In this document: positions 43,403 to 55,258 of the stretch, piece after piece
How positions within the stretch are numbered: the stretch's first letter is position 1
How the letters are laid out: each line of letters opens with the position of its first letter
Assembly: GCA_022393335.1 (NCBI GenBank)
Contig: JAJEKB010001368.1
Span: 163,746-227,745 of the forward strand
Length of the DNA stretch: 64,000 nucleotides
Reading direction: 5' to 3'
DNA from: Macrotrachela quadricornifera
Lineage: Eukaryota; Rotifera; Eurotatoria; Philodinida; Philodinidae
Notes under the pieces: generated by a model
Told to the model about the DNA's origin: nothing
Databases searched by the model: none
The model's input: only the letters and a program-made list of their open reading frames with translations
Program-made: the position numbers and the translations under genes

Positions 43403-44474
43403 GAAACAGATAGTAGTTGGGTTCAGTTCGGTTCGTTTTCGATCGCTGATTCTCAGCTTCTCCGAACGCAACAAGCAAAAAGCTGGTACAACTCAACTAA
43501 AAACTTCTTGACCAACTACACAAAGAAATATATATATCGACGCAAAAAAGACATGTTGACACATAGAAACACGAACGTATCAAATAGACTGCCTTGAAAA
43601 TTGTACACTGTAATAAACCCCCATATTTTCTTTCGTTCCATATACTCGTTGCAAAAAATTTACTTTTTCTTCTAGACCTCAATTTGACACCGATCTGTAA
43701 AAGATGGTCTTTATGCGAATAGGAAAAAATTCTAGTGAATATGTAAAGTATTCGTAAATTTATCAATAATAATTTTCTTTACATAAAACGTTTTTCCTCG
43801 CTTTTACAAAACTAAATGCGTCACATCCAATACTTATTAAAACACCTACAATTTTTATATATTTTCAAATATTTATTTCAACATTAGATTGTAAATGAGA
43901 GTTTTTTCTTTTATCTGAAATTAATTGATCTAATTTTCTATTGAAAAATTGAGATTTATTTTCTTGTTTTTGTTTTAATGTAGATTTAAATTTCAAACTT
44001 ATCTGATGAGTTCCTTAACCAAGGACAAAATCAATCGTAAGAAGCTTCATATTTTTCGTTTTCTTTTAGACTCACCCTCATTCTATAGTGGCAATGATTT
44101 CTATTCTTCGTAAATTCTTTTCGGTTGCTTATGCCCACTCGTCGATCGATGTTTTTACAAATATTTTTTTTCTTGTTTGCTCACTGCTTCGTAGCATGCA
44201 ATAAAAGCGCGTCAGAATATTTGATTTTCTTTTGCAAGTGTCCTTGAGAGAAGTAGAGCCCTTTTATTTCATCAGCATTATGTATGAAGGAATCATTATT
44301 AATGCTCACAAACAACTATAGAAGAAAATTTTCTTTCGTTTCTATGATATTTTAAAAAAGAGAGAAATATTACATACTTCTTCCTTCAATTGATGCCGTT
44401 AGACTCTGAGACATTTTTTCACAATAGGTAGAGTTTGATGAACTATAAAATGGAATTACTTAAAAATGAAACAT
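43403..44474. other. intergenic, nothing firm
   Basis: Short ORFs only, none with domain features. A hammerhead-like 'ctgatga' near 43999 was considered and rejected. Confidence 0.4.
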
Positions 44475-45056
44475 ATACTGTGTTAGGTATGATTTTGTCG
44501 GCTACATTCTAAAGATTTCTTCATATTGATAGCTTTTCTATTTACGAATCTATTTTCTGACCAAAATAGAATTTTGTATAGCGATGCATATAGCAATTGA
44601 CATAAGCAATTAAAGCTATATCAATTGATGTATGTTGGAACCTTTTGAATACATTTCATTTTTCTTAAAGGTTCACCTGGATTCGCTTATCAGTTGAGCT
44701 ATCAAATGAGCTAGTACAAAGAGGTCTTTCAAAAAGAAACTCCTATTGAATTTTCAAGTTTCGGAATTTTTCATGCACATTGTAATATTTTTTGCCAATC
44801 AGCCTTCAATCTTTGTACATCAGTTTTTTACTCGCTTTTCACCCAAAACGTAGGTGAATCTTTGAGAAAAGTGAAATGTATTCAAAAGGTTCCAACATAC
44901 ATGAATTGATACAGCTTTAATTGCTTATTTCAATCGCTAGATGCACCGCTACATAAAATCCTATTTTCATCAGAAGAGAGATTCATAAATAGAAAAGCTA
45001 CCGGTATTGAGAAATCTTTAGAGTGTGGTCGACAAGATCGTACTCAATACAGTATA
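44475..45056. mobile_element. foldback element F (582 bp)
   Basis: Inverted arms of about 210 bp at 44475-44690 and 44848-45056. The outer ends are atactgtgttaggtatgat and the matching complement ending cagtat. Conserved inner blocks include tatgttggaaccttttgaat on the left and its complement on the right. No transposase. It ends about 340 bp upstream of the ART-receiver gene. Confidence 0.8.
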
Positions 45057-45399
45057 TTTTTTCTTTGTTGAGTAATTCTATTTCATAGCTCATAAAACTC
45101 TACCTACGGCGGAAAGATGTCCCAAGATCTAGGTTTTCCCATAGAGATCTGAGACCTGGAAGAACATTCATAGTTTAACTTTCTACACGAATTTTTCACC
45201 TATTCGTCAATCTATAAAGATTTACACATGTGGTTAAGTTTTATCACACAAAATGATCAACCAAAAGAGTTCTTTTGTTTAATATCAGGCGATTAGGGTT
45301 TTGAAAGAAATTCTAATAGGGTTGATTTACATACTAAATCATTCTCCGTCCTTTCCTTATTCCGAGCAATCTTTCATCAGTCGTTTTCTATTGTAGATA

Positions 45400-46716
45400 A
45401 TGGAAGAGGTAATTAGAAGATTATGTCCATTGGTCGAAGGTGCAGAGTTGAGAGGGCATCGTCTCTTTTCTGAAGTCCTCGCAAGCCTTCCTGATCAGTA
45501 CAGAGGGTGGAACAATGGCAAACGTTTCACCGAGGAAAATAGTGAGTATATCCTAGAGAAGCTAACGATGCGACAGCGCGTCGACCAATGGGTAAAAACG
45601 CGTGAAAAAGATCTGGTGTATGAAGATCATTTCAATCCGTCCGTCGATTCGATGGTTAAAAAGGGAGACTCTGGTTTTAGAAAGTTGATTGAAGTGTGTA
45701 AGAAATATGAAAATCGTGCACAAGTAGACGAGCACGGAAGACTTTCTAACAAAAACTACTCAGACTTTTTACAAGCAATGTCATCAGAAGATGATGCAAA
45801 GGCTGCTGCATTCGCAATTGCTTTCTATACTGGTTCCCAGTCTGGAGGTATTAGTCGTGGTGCCAGCATAATTGCTCGACAAAGTAATGGGGAAGTATTA
45901 AATAGTGCCAAAGAAGAAGATCTTGGTGATGCAGCTGTTATTCTCTATTATATGGTGAAAGGACTATCAAATATTCCATACTATTGGGGTGTGTCAGCCC
46001 GAGCGATCGACTCGAAGAATGACGAAATGAATGCTTATGTAGTTGGTAATGTGGTAATCTGGTTTCAATTTAGTTCATCTAAAAGAGGGTATGATCCGCC
46101 GGAGGTTTTTAAAAAACGTAATACCTACTTCATTATATACTCACTGACGGGTCGTCACATCCAGAAATTCTCGTCATTTCCAGAAGAAGACGAAGTATTG
46201 TTCCTGCCACATTCAACATTTCTCGTTGTTGATCGTGAGGAAGAACCGAACAGATGTAAGATATACCTGAGACAAATTGAACTAGGATTCAGTGAATGGA
46301 CTATTTTATGGGTCGATGATAAAATCCTTGAATCAAACTGGGAAAACAAAGAACATATGGAACGCGTATCTTCACGAGCTATGAATCAAAACGTTCATAT
46401 CATTCCGAAATCTTCTACTGAAAGTGGTCTGTCTTTCTTACGATCGCTATTTGGTCAACGGTTGAAAAATTGTGATAGGTTTCGCATTGTTAGTGACATG
46501 AAACGCGCTACCGAGGATTCAGGGCGTTATGCAGGTATTAACTTTTTCAAAGCAGTTCGAGAATTAGGATTCAACAATCGGTTCTTAATATTTACTGGCA
46601 GTCGGGAAAAAGCAATGGAAAAAATTCAACAGAAGCTAAACATAGCAGAAAGGCAGAATCTCTTGGTCACGCATTCGGCTGACGAATTAGACGCCTTCGT
46701 TGGATTTGAAAACTAG
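45400..46716 (+). CDS. ADP-ribosyltransferase fused to a receiver domain
   Basis: Single-exon ORF of 438 residues. Residues about 120-295 have the layout of arginine-type ART enzymes: PYYWGV (194-198), then WFQFSSSK (221-228), then FPEEDEVLFLPHSTFLVV (260-277), which supplies the ExE motif. The usual R-S-E triad therefore reads W-S-E, because W196 occupies the position of the conserved Arg in 'YRG'. Residues 300-436 resemble a response-regulator receiver domain: TILWVDD (D306-D307), RIVSDM (candidate phospho-acceptor D366), FLIFTG (T399), and a final helix after LLVTHSADEL that lacks the usual K. The N-terminal 120 residues are helical and unrecognised. There is no signal peptide, so the protein is probably intracellular. 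ART family members transfer ADP-ribose from NAD; the altered Arg makes activity uncertain. A preceding ttgtag suggests a 5'-UTR intron. Confidence 0.75.
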   Translation: MEEVIRRLCPLVEGAELRGHRLFSEVLASLPDQYRGWNNGKRFTEENSEYILEKLTMRQRVDQWVKTREKDLVYEDHFNPSVDSMVKKGDSGFRKLIEVCKKYENRAQVDEHGRLSNKNYSDFLQAMSSEDDAKAAAFAIAFYTGSQSGGISRGASIIARQSNGEVLNSAKEEDLGDAAVILYYMVKGLSNIPYYWGVSARAIDSKNDEMNAYVVGNVVIWFQFSSSKRGYDPPEVFKKRNTYFIIYSLTGRHIQKFSSFPEEDEVLFLPHSTFLVVDREEEPNRCKIYLRQIELGFSEWTILWVDDKILESNWENKEHMERVSSRAMNQNVHIIPKSSTESGLSFLRSLFGQRLKNCDRFRIVSDMKRATEDSGRYAGINFFKAVRELGFNNRFLIFTGSREKAMEKIQQKLNIAERQNLLVTHSADELDAFVGFEN

Positions 46717-47988
46717 ATTAAAACTTAGACTTTAAAAGAAAATTCTGCTAGACTACGAAAGAATGTGGCCTACCTATCCTTATTCTTTTCTCTCAAGCTA
46801 TGATCAATTTTCATCAAGAGTAGCTTTTGAATAAATAAACTTCATGAAAAAATTCACTCAAATTCTCTAATATATGTGAATAAGAATTTCTTTAATTTAT
46901 GATGATACTTACGATCCTCTGAAATCAAAGATTCGCCAATAATATTCAGTATATTGCTGAATACCAAAAGTCAAATGCTTTTTCTGTTTAAATATAGAAA
47001 AAGATTGCTTTGTTTCGTTCTATCAAAATGAATTGGTGATGAATTCCATTCAGAATTGTTTTAGAAGAATAAATCAGACGGTTCTCATTCAAATTATATA
47101 TGAGTATTCGAGTGCTATACCAATGTTTAGCAAATGCTTATATGTGGTTAAGGCCATGGGCGTCACATCACCAAGGTAAGATAGGACAATTATCTCCTCT
47201 AAAAAATCAACACTGGGCTGCACACGAGTACAGGGTATAGAGTATACGATGATAGTAGATGTGTGACTCTTACAATATTAATGCTGAATGCGAGAGTGAT
47301 CAATCTGGTGATTCTGTTTGTGAAGATTAAAAATGCAAGCGCTCAAATTAATATCTAAGATTTGTGGAAAAAAGATTTGGCTTTGGAAAATAACAGTCAG
47401 GAAATTGATAGAGGATCAAGTTAAATGATCTGAGATGAGAAACTAATAACTAGCTGTGATAGAGTCATTGATACGTAAGAAACAGAAAGCAACAAAACTC
47501 CCATAACGAACTAAGAGGCAGAAACGGAGTCTCATTATCAACATACCGCAATGCGCTCCGAAGAAACGCATGATGACGTCTATCGCTTGTTCCATGGTGC
47601 CGCTGATGTCATCAAGCACTCATATAAGGAGCATCTACGAATGGGAAAACGTGCAGATAGGTAGTTGAAAACAGTGGTTCTATCTAGATGAAAGACTCCA
47701 TTTTTTTGTATCTTTATATTAATTGTTGAGCTAACTTGTATCCAGTTGACTGACTAGCGAGCTGTAAGATGCATATATCTCGTTGAAACTGAGTGGTAAT
47801 ATCGTATTACAATAATATGGAAAGTAGCATTTAAAGTTAGTTACCATGATTAGATATGCAGTATTTGTTAATACTTTCCAAATGTTTTTTAGATTTCACA
47901 TCGAAACAACCAAGACTAATAGGATGGAGTTGCATGAAGTCACTACGTTAGTATATTGTTTATTAAATGAAATAATATTTATGCAAAA
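46717..47988. other. intergenic, nothing firm
   Basis: No gene was recognised. Base composition is slightly less AT-rich around 47100-47700 but without long ORFs. Confidence 0.4.
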
Positions 47989-48471
47989 GATGACTATGAT
48001 TTACACCTGAATTTTTGACCAGATAACGAAATATATGTAGGTTTTATAGAAGAAGACTTTTGTCTATCCAGTGGTGTATGGGTTATCAGATTCTGTTGCG
48101 TACCGTGAAAGAAAATCTGTATAAATAATAAGGAGTGTGTGCTTGTTGCCAGGTCAACGGTCAACATTTGGGTTGATCTTCAGGGGCATACACATGAATG
48201 AACTTGTGATTTTATTGAAGATTATTAGGTAACAACCACAATAGGTCCATCTACGTCACAACCGCCCAAACCTACGTCCACCATACCCTAACTTTTGACC
48301 ACTATTAATTGACCTTTGACACGATGGCAGATACCAACTCAAAATTATATACATAGATTATCTCACAGTACGTAACGGAATTGAATAAAGTATATATATA
48401 TACTGTTGGATAGAGGAAGTCTTCTATAAACCTACAAGTATTACGTTGTCTGGTCAAAAAGTCATAGTCAC
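47989..48471. mobile_element. foldback element K (about 480 bp)
   Basis: Inverted arms of about 110-120 bp. 'gatgactatgat' followed by 'ttttgaccagataacga' at 47989-48108 pairs with 'ttacgttgtctggtcaaaaa' and 'catagtcac' at 48362-48471. Inner short inverted segments ('gaccactattaattgacctt') lie in the loop. No ORF of note. Confidence 0.7.
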
Positions 48472-51450
48472 TTGTTGCGAAATATCTACAACGATCTAAA
48501 GTAAAAACTTGCTCTAAATCCCAATACTACTTTTATCGTTTACAATCTTTTGATACGATGATTCATATCTATGCGGAATCATCAAAGTTCACTTATAGCT
48601 ACATTGACATTTCCCCCGATATTAGTCTTTCTTCACTTGACAAGCCTCGCAAAGCTTCAAAACCCCTATAATCAATATCCCCTCATAATTCCTACCATCA
48701 CCATTTACTACTTTTCACGACATCAACAAAATCCAAAAATACATTTTTATACGTTCATACTGAAGTTACCGTCAATACCAGCCTTCCTAACTATATACAT
48801 ACATAAAATTCAACCACGTACTTTCTATACATATAAAATAAAGTACCCATCTACATTTCTCATCATCAGCTATCAATAAAAATTAAAAAATTTTATTCCT
48901 CCTAATAGTTACAGTGAAATGTCCATTAATAAATGGTGTTCCTTTATGTCAACGAATGATAGATAACGTACCATTTCGGTTAAAATCACTGACCGATCAA
49001 GATGGTAATCAAATATAGGAACATCGATAATTTACTTAAATTTATAAAATCGTTTCAGAATTTCGAAGACACTCCTTATCCCACGTGAGGTTTTAAATGT
49101 ACAGCAAGGTAGGAAAAATAAGTCTTTCGAATATGGTGAATTGTTATTGTTACAGTTAACAATTTCCGTGACAACACCTACTGCGCTAAGCAGTCACTTA
49201 TCGTTATGAATCAAATAAAACATATTTGCGCTATATAATGATCCAACAGTATTTAAACTATGCTGTTGTTCCTTATTTTTATCAAGGAAAACAAGACTTA
49301 ATTGATCTGAACAAAATCTGCTCCGATTTTGTTTCAAAAAAATCAAAACAGAAAAATTTTATTCGTTTATAAACATTTTTATTTCTTCTAAGTCATTTTT
49401 AATTTTTAAATCGTCTCTCTGGTATTCGGTCATTTTTTTTTATATCATTAGAAATATTAATGTGTTAGATAGTTATCATATTTCTATAGAATGTGAATCT
49501 AGCACAAAAATCTATTATGCTTACCGTTTTAAACAAATAAAAAATTCCTTTCAGTCCATTCTCAGGACTGACTTGGCTGAAAATCTGAGTCTATCCTTGA
49601 CTCAGATCGCTCCGCCGCCTATGATAAATATTCAATATGTTCACTAATTTTGTTATGATGCTGATTGGTAGGATCAATCAGATGGATTTTGAACAGAATC
49701 TAATAATATACAAAAAGATATTGGCGAACGTTCAGGTGATTGACTTATAAATTAGAATGACTAATTTGTTTTTGAAATAATTTATATTTTTGTTCTGTTG
49801 TTGCTTATTGATATTTACTATAACAAAGTTCTTTCATTAATTGTTTCTACATGAAGATAAAAAATAATTACAAATGATAATGAGAGACGACCCAAAATTA
49901 AAATTTATGTTATAAAAGAATATACTTCAATTATATTTGGATTATTTTGAACATAATCTTATATTATGCTTTTTCACTAAGGTTAAATAGGTGATGAAAA
50001 TATGGAATCCAACGCGAGACAATTTATTATATTCCACATGTTATTTCTAAATAACTATTGATCAATAATTTTTTTCATTGTTAAATAAAAAATATCACTA
50101 CAATAAACGAAATTTAATGCGTTAATCTCCGAAGACGAGGATTACATGTAACAATAGAAATATATTTTATATATAACTGGTAAATTAAAAATGATGATTT
50201 GATCTTTAATTCGTTAGTCATACTGATAGCTAATACTGGTATGAATTTATGAAATTTGACTTTTTAAAACGAATTCACCTAATATTGCATTTCTCAGAAC
50301 GGTCATTCCAGTGGTTGGAACCGGAGTTTTAAGGGGAAGATACCTTCCCCTCCCCCTTAATATATTGACAAATTTTGTCAGTGTATAACCTTAAACCGTA
50401 AGTGTCTAGGGTTAGAATATCTCGCGGGTTGAACGTTCTTTCATGGAGTTATAAAAACTTTAAAAATTGAAAAAATCGATCTTTCCAGCTATTTTGATGT
50501 CAGTGAAAAAAGTAGTTCGTACTTCGTCTCCTACTCTTATGAAGTCTTGGAAAAGGATTTCATCTTTCAAAACTTGTTCGTCAAATTCGCCACTATGGGA
50601 TGACATATTCTCCTTTAAGAAAAAAAAGTCGTTTTCGTAATATTAGACACTCTAAGATGCGTCTGAAATGGAACTTCTTAAATTAGGAAAAATAGAGTTT
50701 TCGAGGATGCTTAAATTTCTCGCTTTAGCATCATTCGCTTTCAATGAAACTTGGCGTGTAGAGGTAACTATTTATAAGGTGCATTACCACCAAATTATAA
50801 TGTTCTAGCACATTCTATTCAAGAACAACCAAATACCATATACATTCCATTTGGGCACCGTCACTCATTTCACACAGAACATGTTCCATTGTTTTTGTAA
50901 TAACTGTTGATGGAAACATAGTAGAGATTTGCGGTTCTCACCATTTGAAAAACAACCCAGTTGGATCAAAACGGAGTTGTTTACAATATGTTTTCGGAAC
51001 GTAAATCGTGACAAAACGGTGACTTTACGGCCGAAAATGAACCGTTTCGCCCTGTAATCACGGGTACAGTTTTACGGCATCATAAACACGCTGTATTCTG
51101 CTCCAAAACGGTTATTATACGACTATGTACGGGTTCGAAACGGACCGTATCGTTCGACCTGGAAATATCTGAGACTATCTATGTGTGTGGAAATTTGATT
51201 GGTCACGTAGGTGAGTTTTTTGCAAAAATTTTCAAAAATATACTATGAAACAATTTCCTATTGAATTTCGATCTGAAATATAGCCACTCGATAGAAAACG
51301 GCTTTGCTTTACTTATATACACAGAAATGTTTTCCGTACAAGTTTGTGTGGATTCTGGAAGCTAATACTTCGCTACAGTATACGATGCGTTTGGAGAATA
51401 CCCCTGAAAACTTGATTAAATACTAAGAAAGCAAATGTAGAAGATATAAG
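48472..51450. other. gene-poor region with GC-rich patches
   Basis: The 102-residue ORF at 48571-48879 is low-complexity and looks non-coding. Near 49607-49622 the complement of 'ataggcggcgga' resembles the repeat at 36645. A GC-rich patch with repeated 'aaacgg' and 'ccg' motifs lies at about 50990-51155. No gene could be supported. Confidence 0.4.
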
Positions 51451-51454
51451 ATGA

Positions 51455-51670
51455 AAACAAACGGAGGGCGTGTCACTCGCTGAGGGTACCACGGAAACAG
51501 TAATACACGCGGAAACATAGACGGAGGGCGTGTCTCTCCATAAGGGTACCACGGAAGCACGAGAGGGAACACCCAGAGGGCGTCTCTCAAAGGTGAGGAT
51601 GTCAGGGAAATACGAAAACACGTGGAAATGCAGACAGCGGACGTTTCTCTTGAGGGCTTACAGTGGGTAC
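51455..51670. repeat. degenerate tandem repeat, about 60-bp unit
   Basis: Units beginning acggagggcgtgtcactc (51461), acggagggcgtgtctctc (51521), cagagggcgtctctc (about 51574) and cagcggacgtttctctt (about 51634) are spaced about 53-60 bp. The first two also share 'gagggtaccacgga' or 'aagggtaccacgga'. The block is more GC-rich than its surroundings. The ORFs across it are by-products. Confidence 0.7.
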
Positions 51671-52350
51671 AAAGGATGCATGAATTATAAGAAATATAGG
51701 ATAATCAAATCTAAAACCAAACTCATACCTAAATCCTACTCTAACTCACCCACACCCTCACCCTCAAGATTGTCTTCAGCCTCGAGATTCTAGCATTTAA
51801 ACGTATTTTTATTGTATATTTTCAAAATAATGCCTTTTAAAACTTACGTATTCGTTAAGTTTCCACAATTTGAATATAAGAATTTTTGATTACAAAAAAT
51901 GTTTCTCTAAATTCTCATTCACCTGTGAGATTGTCCAAAAGTCACATAATACATTGAAACAACTTATTCTTCATTTGTTTCCGATAATTTTCAACATTGA
52001 AAAACAAACAATGCATAATGTTTTATTTTATAACAAAGTGCATTTTAATAACTCTCTATCAATAATGATTTTTCTTATTATAAATTAAATGTTACAATTT
52101 GAATAGTAGTTCTCTTCGCATCTCTTTATTTTTGATATAATTTCATCAGAGAAACAAAGACAAAAGTATATTATTCTTTACTCTTGATAAAAGAGTCTTA
52201 GTTTCCAGTGAATAAAACCAAGTGAAAGAAAATTAATTAAGAATTAGCTTTGAATTCTAAACGATGATTTTAGCGAATCATGTTTCATCATCAAATTTCT
52301 TTTTTTTACAAATATATTCAGTTATAGAAAAGATATTGATTGTCACTGTA
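51671..52350. other. intergenic, nothing firm
   Basis: AT-rich DNA with a C-rich patch (cacccacaccctcaccctc) near 51750. No gene could be supported. Confidence 0.4.
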
Positions 52351-53150
52351 TACTACTATGGAGACCAATTTAATTCTTCCCTTTTTTATTATTAAATTTC
52401 TTTTATTATTTAACCTACTATATATAGCGACAAAGCCTGCAGTACGCTGCATCTTTCGATATATTAATATTGAAAATTAAGTGCCGTTAGGGAGTTAAAA
52501 AATGTATTAAAAAAATGAGATTTTTCATAATTGTATTCTTTATTTTGCATATACATTGACTTGGGTACATGATAAAAACTTGAATATTTTTCCAAAAGAC
52601 GTGTTGTGAAAATCGTTATAAAAACTGTATGATTGATTACCTGTTGACCCATTCTAATGGTTTTTCTTATACACAAAATCAACAACACACATGACAATGT
52701 TACTTCTCATTATCTTGAAAATATTTGAAAGACTTTTTTCTTTTTCATATATCTCAACTTCAAAAACATGATAGAATATTGAGTTTATTTTTAAAAGATG
52801 TGCCATCAAAACCTCTACAAAAGCTGTATAGAGCACTTTCCATAGTCAATCATATGGTTTTATTATAGGGCTTTTCGCAAGACACCTTTTGAAAAAATAT
52901 TCAAGTTTTTACCATGTACCCAAGTCAAGGTATGTGCAAAATAAAGAACATAATTTTAAAAAGTCTCCCTCTTTTTAATACATTTTTAAATTTCTGAATG
53001 GCATTTAATCTTCAATATTAATATATCGAAAGGTGCAGCGCACTCCGGACTTTGTCGCTATATACGGTAGGTTAAATAATAAAAGAAATATAGTAATAAA
53101 AACAAAACAAAACCAAGGGGAGAATTCAATTGATCCCCATAGTAATACTT
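52351..53150. mobile_element. foldback element C (about 800 bp)
   Basis: Long arms of about 275 bp (52351-52625 and 52868-53150) separated by a loop of about 240 bp. The outer ends are tactatggagaccaatttaat and the complement of tactatggggatcaattgaa. Inner blocks include tgacttgggtacatgataaa and its mirror. The arms share 'ctactatatatag', 'gctgcatctttcg' and the following bases with element A. The loop carries 'gtgccatcaaaacctctacaaaagctgtat', a variant of the shared core. Confidence 0.85.
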
Positions 53151-53200
53151 TTGAATCAATGTTAATTATAAACAATCTACTGATCAATAGATTCTAATAG

Positions 53201-54196
53201 TCATTCAATAATCACATGATTTGCAACCATACGTGCGATAGTAAGATTGATCGGATGAATAATATTTCGTCGACATAGAACAATTTTTCTGACTTTTGTT
53301 CTCAGTTCTGTTAATGACCCAATGGTAAATATTGGAAAAAGGAGAAACGTATAATAAGTGGCAAATAACATACGTGATGAAAATTCTGCTCCAATGTCAG
53401 ATGGCATACCACATAGATGAAGAAAAGTTATAAATATAGAGGGAAATGGCAAAATTAAATAAAGAAATGAAATAATTATTATTTGAATTGTCATTTTTCG
53501 ATATCGTCGCCATTGAATCTGCCGTCGTGCGTGGTATTTTTGCCACAAAATACGTAGTAGAAGAGCAACACTCGAAATAATAATAGTGAAAGTAGGTAGA
53601 ATTCCATGGACTATTAAATCATATAGAAAGAGTGTTGGATTTCTAAAACCACAAGGGAAGAAACCTGGCCTAGTCAAGCCATCGAAATTATTGACACACG
53701 GAGAGATAAAAAATACCAAAGTATAATATAGTAAACAATAAGCAGTTATTATAAATGGTGGGAAATAATGAACCAATATTCGTTTCTTTCTAGTTGTTAC
53801 TAATTGATCATGAAAAATGAGAATATGCCTTTCGATTGTACTCCATGCAAATAATAAAAACTGGAGAACAAAAATTTGCCAGTCAATATAACCCCAAACA
53901 AGACGAAAAATAGGTGTTATAGTAAAGGTTTCAAACGTGCGAAAATAATGGATAAAGTAAGTTATATTTGTTAGACTATAGAATAGGTTAATAATAAGAA
54001 GAACAATGATGATATGATTATGAAGTTCTTGACGGAGATTACGATCACGAAGAAGATGATATAATGCGAATAAACATCCGATAAGTGATGGAATAATTAA
54101 GAAAAGAAATATCCAGAATTGAATAAAATAAAATTTTTGTGTGTTAATGTGGGATACTGCTAGATCATCGTTAGAACTGTTAGCTGTAGTAGACAT
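53201..54196 (-). CDS. orphan rhodopsin-like GPCR
   Basis: Single-exon ORF; the start is set at the Met of MSTTANSSNDD (331 residues) because the upstream in-frame Met (54286) would add 30 residues ahead of the N-glycosylation-type NSS. Seven hydrophobic segments are visible: FIQFWIFLFLIIPSLIGCLF, IIIVLLIINLFYSLTNITYF, IFVLQFLLFAWSTIERHILI, PPFIITAYCLLYYTLVFFI, LIVHGILPTFTIIISSVALL, MTIQIIIISFLYLILPFPSI and ATYYTFLLFPIFTIGSL. The DRY site reads ERH. A pair of cysteines lies in extracellular loop 2 (SPCVNN and FPCGF). This ERH-type orphan family is, from memory, expanded in bdelloid rotifers. Foldbacks C and D lie on either side, 50 bp downstream and 300 bp upstream. Confidence 0.85.
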   Translation of the reverse strand: MSTTANSSNDDLAVSHINTQKFYFIQFWIFLFLIIPSLIGCLFALYHLLRDRNLRQELHNHIIIVLLIINLFYSLTNITYFIHYFRTFETFTITPIFRLVWGYIDWQIFVLQFLLFAWSTIERHILIFHDQLVTTRKKRILVHYFPPFIITAYCLLYYTLVFFISPCVNNFDGLTRPGFFPCGFRNPTLFLYDLIVHGILPTFTIIISSVALLLRILWQKYHARRQIQWRRYRKMTIQIIIISFLYLILPFPSIFITFLHLCGMPSDIGAEFSSRMLFATYYTFLLFPIFTIGSLTELRTKVRKIVLCRRNIIHPINLTIARMVANHVIIE

Positions 54197-54339
54197 TATT
54201 AAATGGAAAATGAAATGTTTGTTGAGTACAAATGTGCCAGAAGAGGAATGTAAGTGAGAGAAAAATTCCCACAAAAAAAGGTGCATTGTAGTTTTATAAT
54301 TTTTTAATTAGTAACACATACCGATTTTTCTGTGATATA

Positions 54340-54410
54340 ATCAAAAATTTGTTAGAGTAATTCCTAGCGGATTAAAATATGAAGCATAGTATAGCTTTTT
54401 TATTGTATCT
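54340..54410. repeat. dispersed repeat, left of element D
   Basis: 'taattcctagcggattaaaa' followed by 'catagtatagct' at about 54359-54400 has related copies near 55577-55620 and near 5460-5510. The first two flank foldback D in direct orientation. Confidence 0.55.
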
Positions 54411-54494
54411 CCAGGACAACGTTTAATTTTAATAAAATGAAGAAGTTTTTTTTCATAGTATCTTTCACATTAAATTTGAAGAATAAAAGAAAAA

Positions 54495-55258
54495 TATAAA
54501 GAGTGTTTTGCAAGTTCTGAAGTACTTTTAAAATGTTTCGTACTCGCGTTTAATAAAACCAAAATCTTTGAAACTTTAGTATATTATTGGACGTGTTTAG
54601 TGATACATAACTACAAAGTCTCAGATCTATAGTTTGTACTATAGGTGAGAACTTGTAGCAACATCAACATGTAGTATTTTTTCAATTTTCTTGTATTTCA
54701 GGTCTGACAAAGTGCTTATACCTCGACTTAGATACATGTTAAAATCTCGAATTTTTTCTTAAATATGCGCCATGAAAAGCTCTACAAAAATTGTATAAGC
54801 AAATCTCCATTGGAAAGGAAAAAAGTTTTCTAAACCTTTTTTTATTATGCACAATACGGAGATAAGTAGTACTATTATATTGAGCTTTTATTTTCGGTAT
54901 GACAGAAACCATTAAGATAAGTTAATAGGAAATCTTTATTATAATTTTCGTAGAGCTTTTCATGGTGCATCTTTTTAAAAGAAGTCAAGATTTTAACATG
55001 TGTCTGAGCCGAGATATAGACAAGATAAAAAAAAAATGTTGCACAATCCGAAGATGATCTGGATAATTGAAAAAAATAGTATATCTCGGTGTTGCTACCG
55101 GTTCTCATTTATAGTACAAGCTATAGACCTGAAACTTTGTAGTAATTTAGTACTTAGCACTGTCAATAGTCTCCCAAAATTCCAAAGAGTTTGCTTTTGT
55201 TAAATACGAGAACAAAACATTTTAAAAGTGCTTCAGAACTTGTGATACACTCTTTATA
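54495..55258. mobile_element. foldback element D (764 bp)
   Basis: Arms of about 310-325 bp (54495-54805 and 54935-55258) with a loop of about 130 bp. Outer: tataaagagtg...caagttctgaagtactttta and its complement. Inner: 'acatgttaaaatct' and 'gccatgaaaagctctacaaaaattgtat' on the left, matched on the right by 'tagagcttttcatggtgcatc'. It shares the core with elements A and C. No transposase; the ORFs at 54875-55203 are arm by-products. Confidence 0.85.

Noticed and set aside
43072..43511. Mirror-image ORFs on opposite strands
   Set aside because: Both arise from the palindrome; matching peptides are explained by self-complementarity, not coding.
43995..44030. Hammerhead-ribozyme-like 'ctgatga' followed by a short hairpin
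   Set aside because: The stem II pairing needs a bulge and the required GAAA core reads AAAA; no flanking stems I/III were found.
48571..48879. 102-residue ORF on the plus strand
   Set aside because: Low-complexity composition (T, I, Y, P), no domain or intron context; probably chance in T/C-rich DNA.
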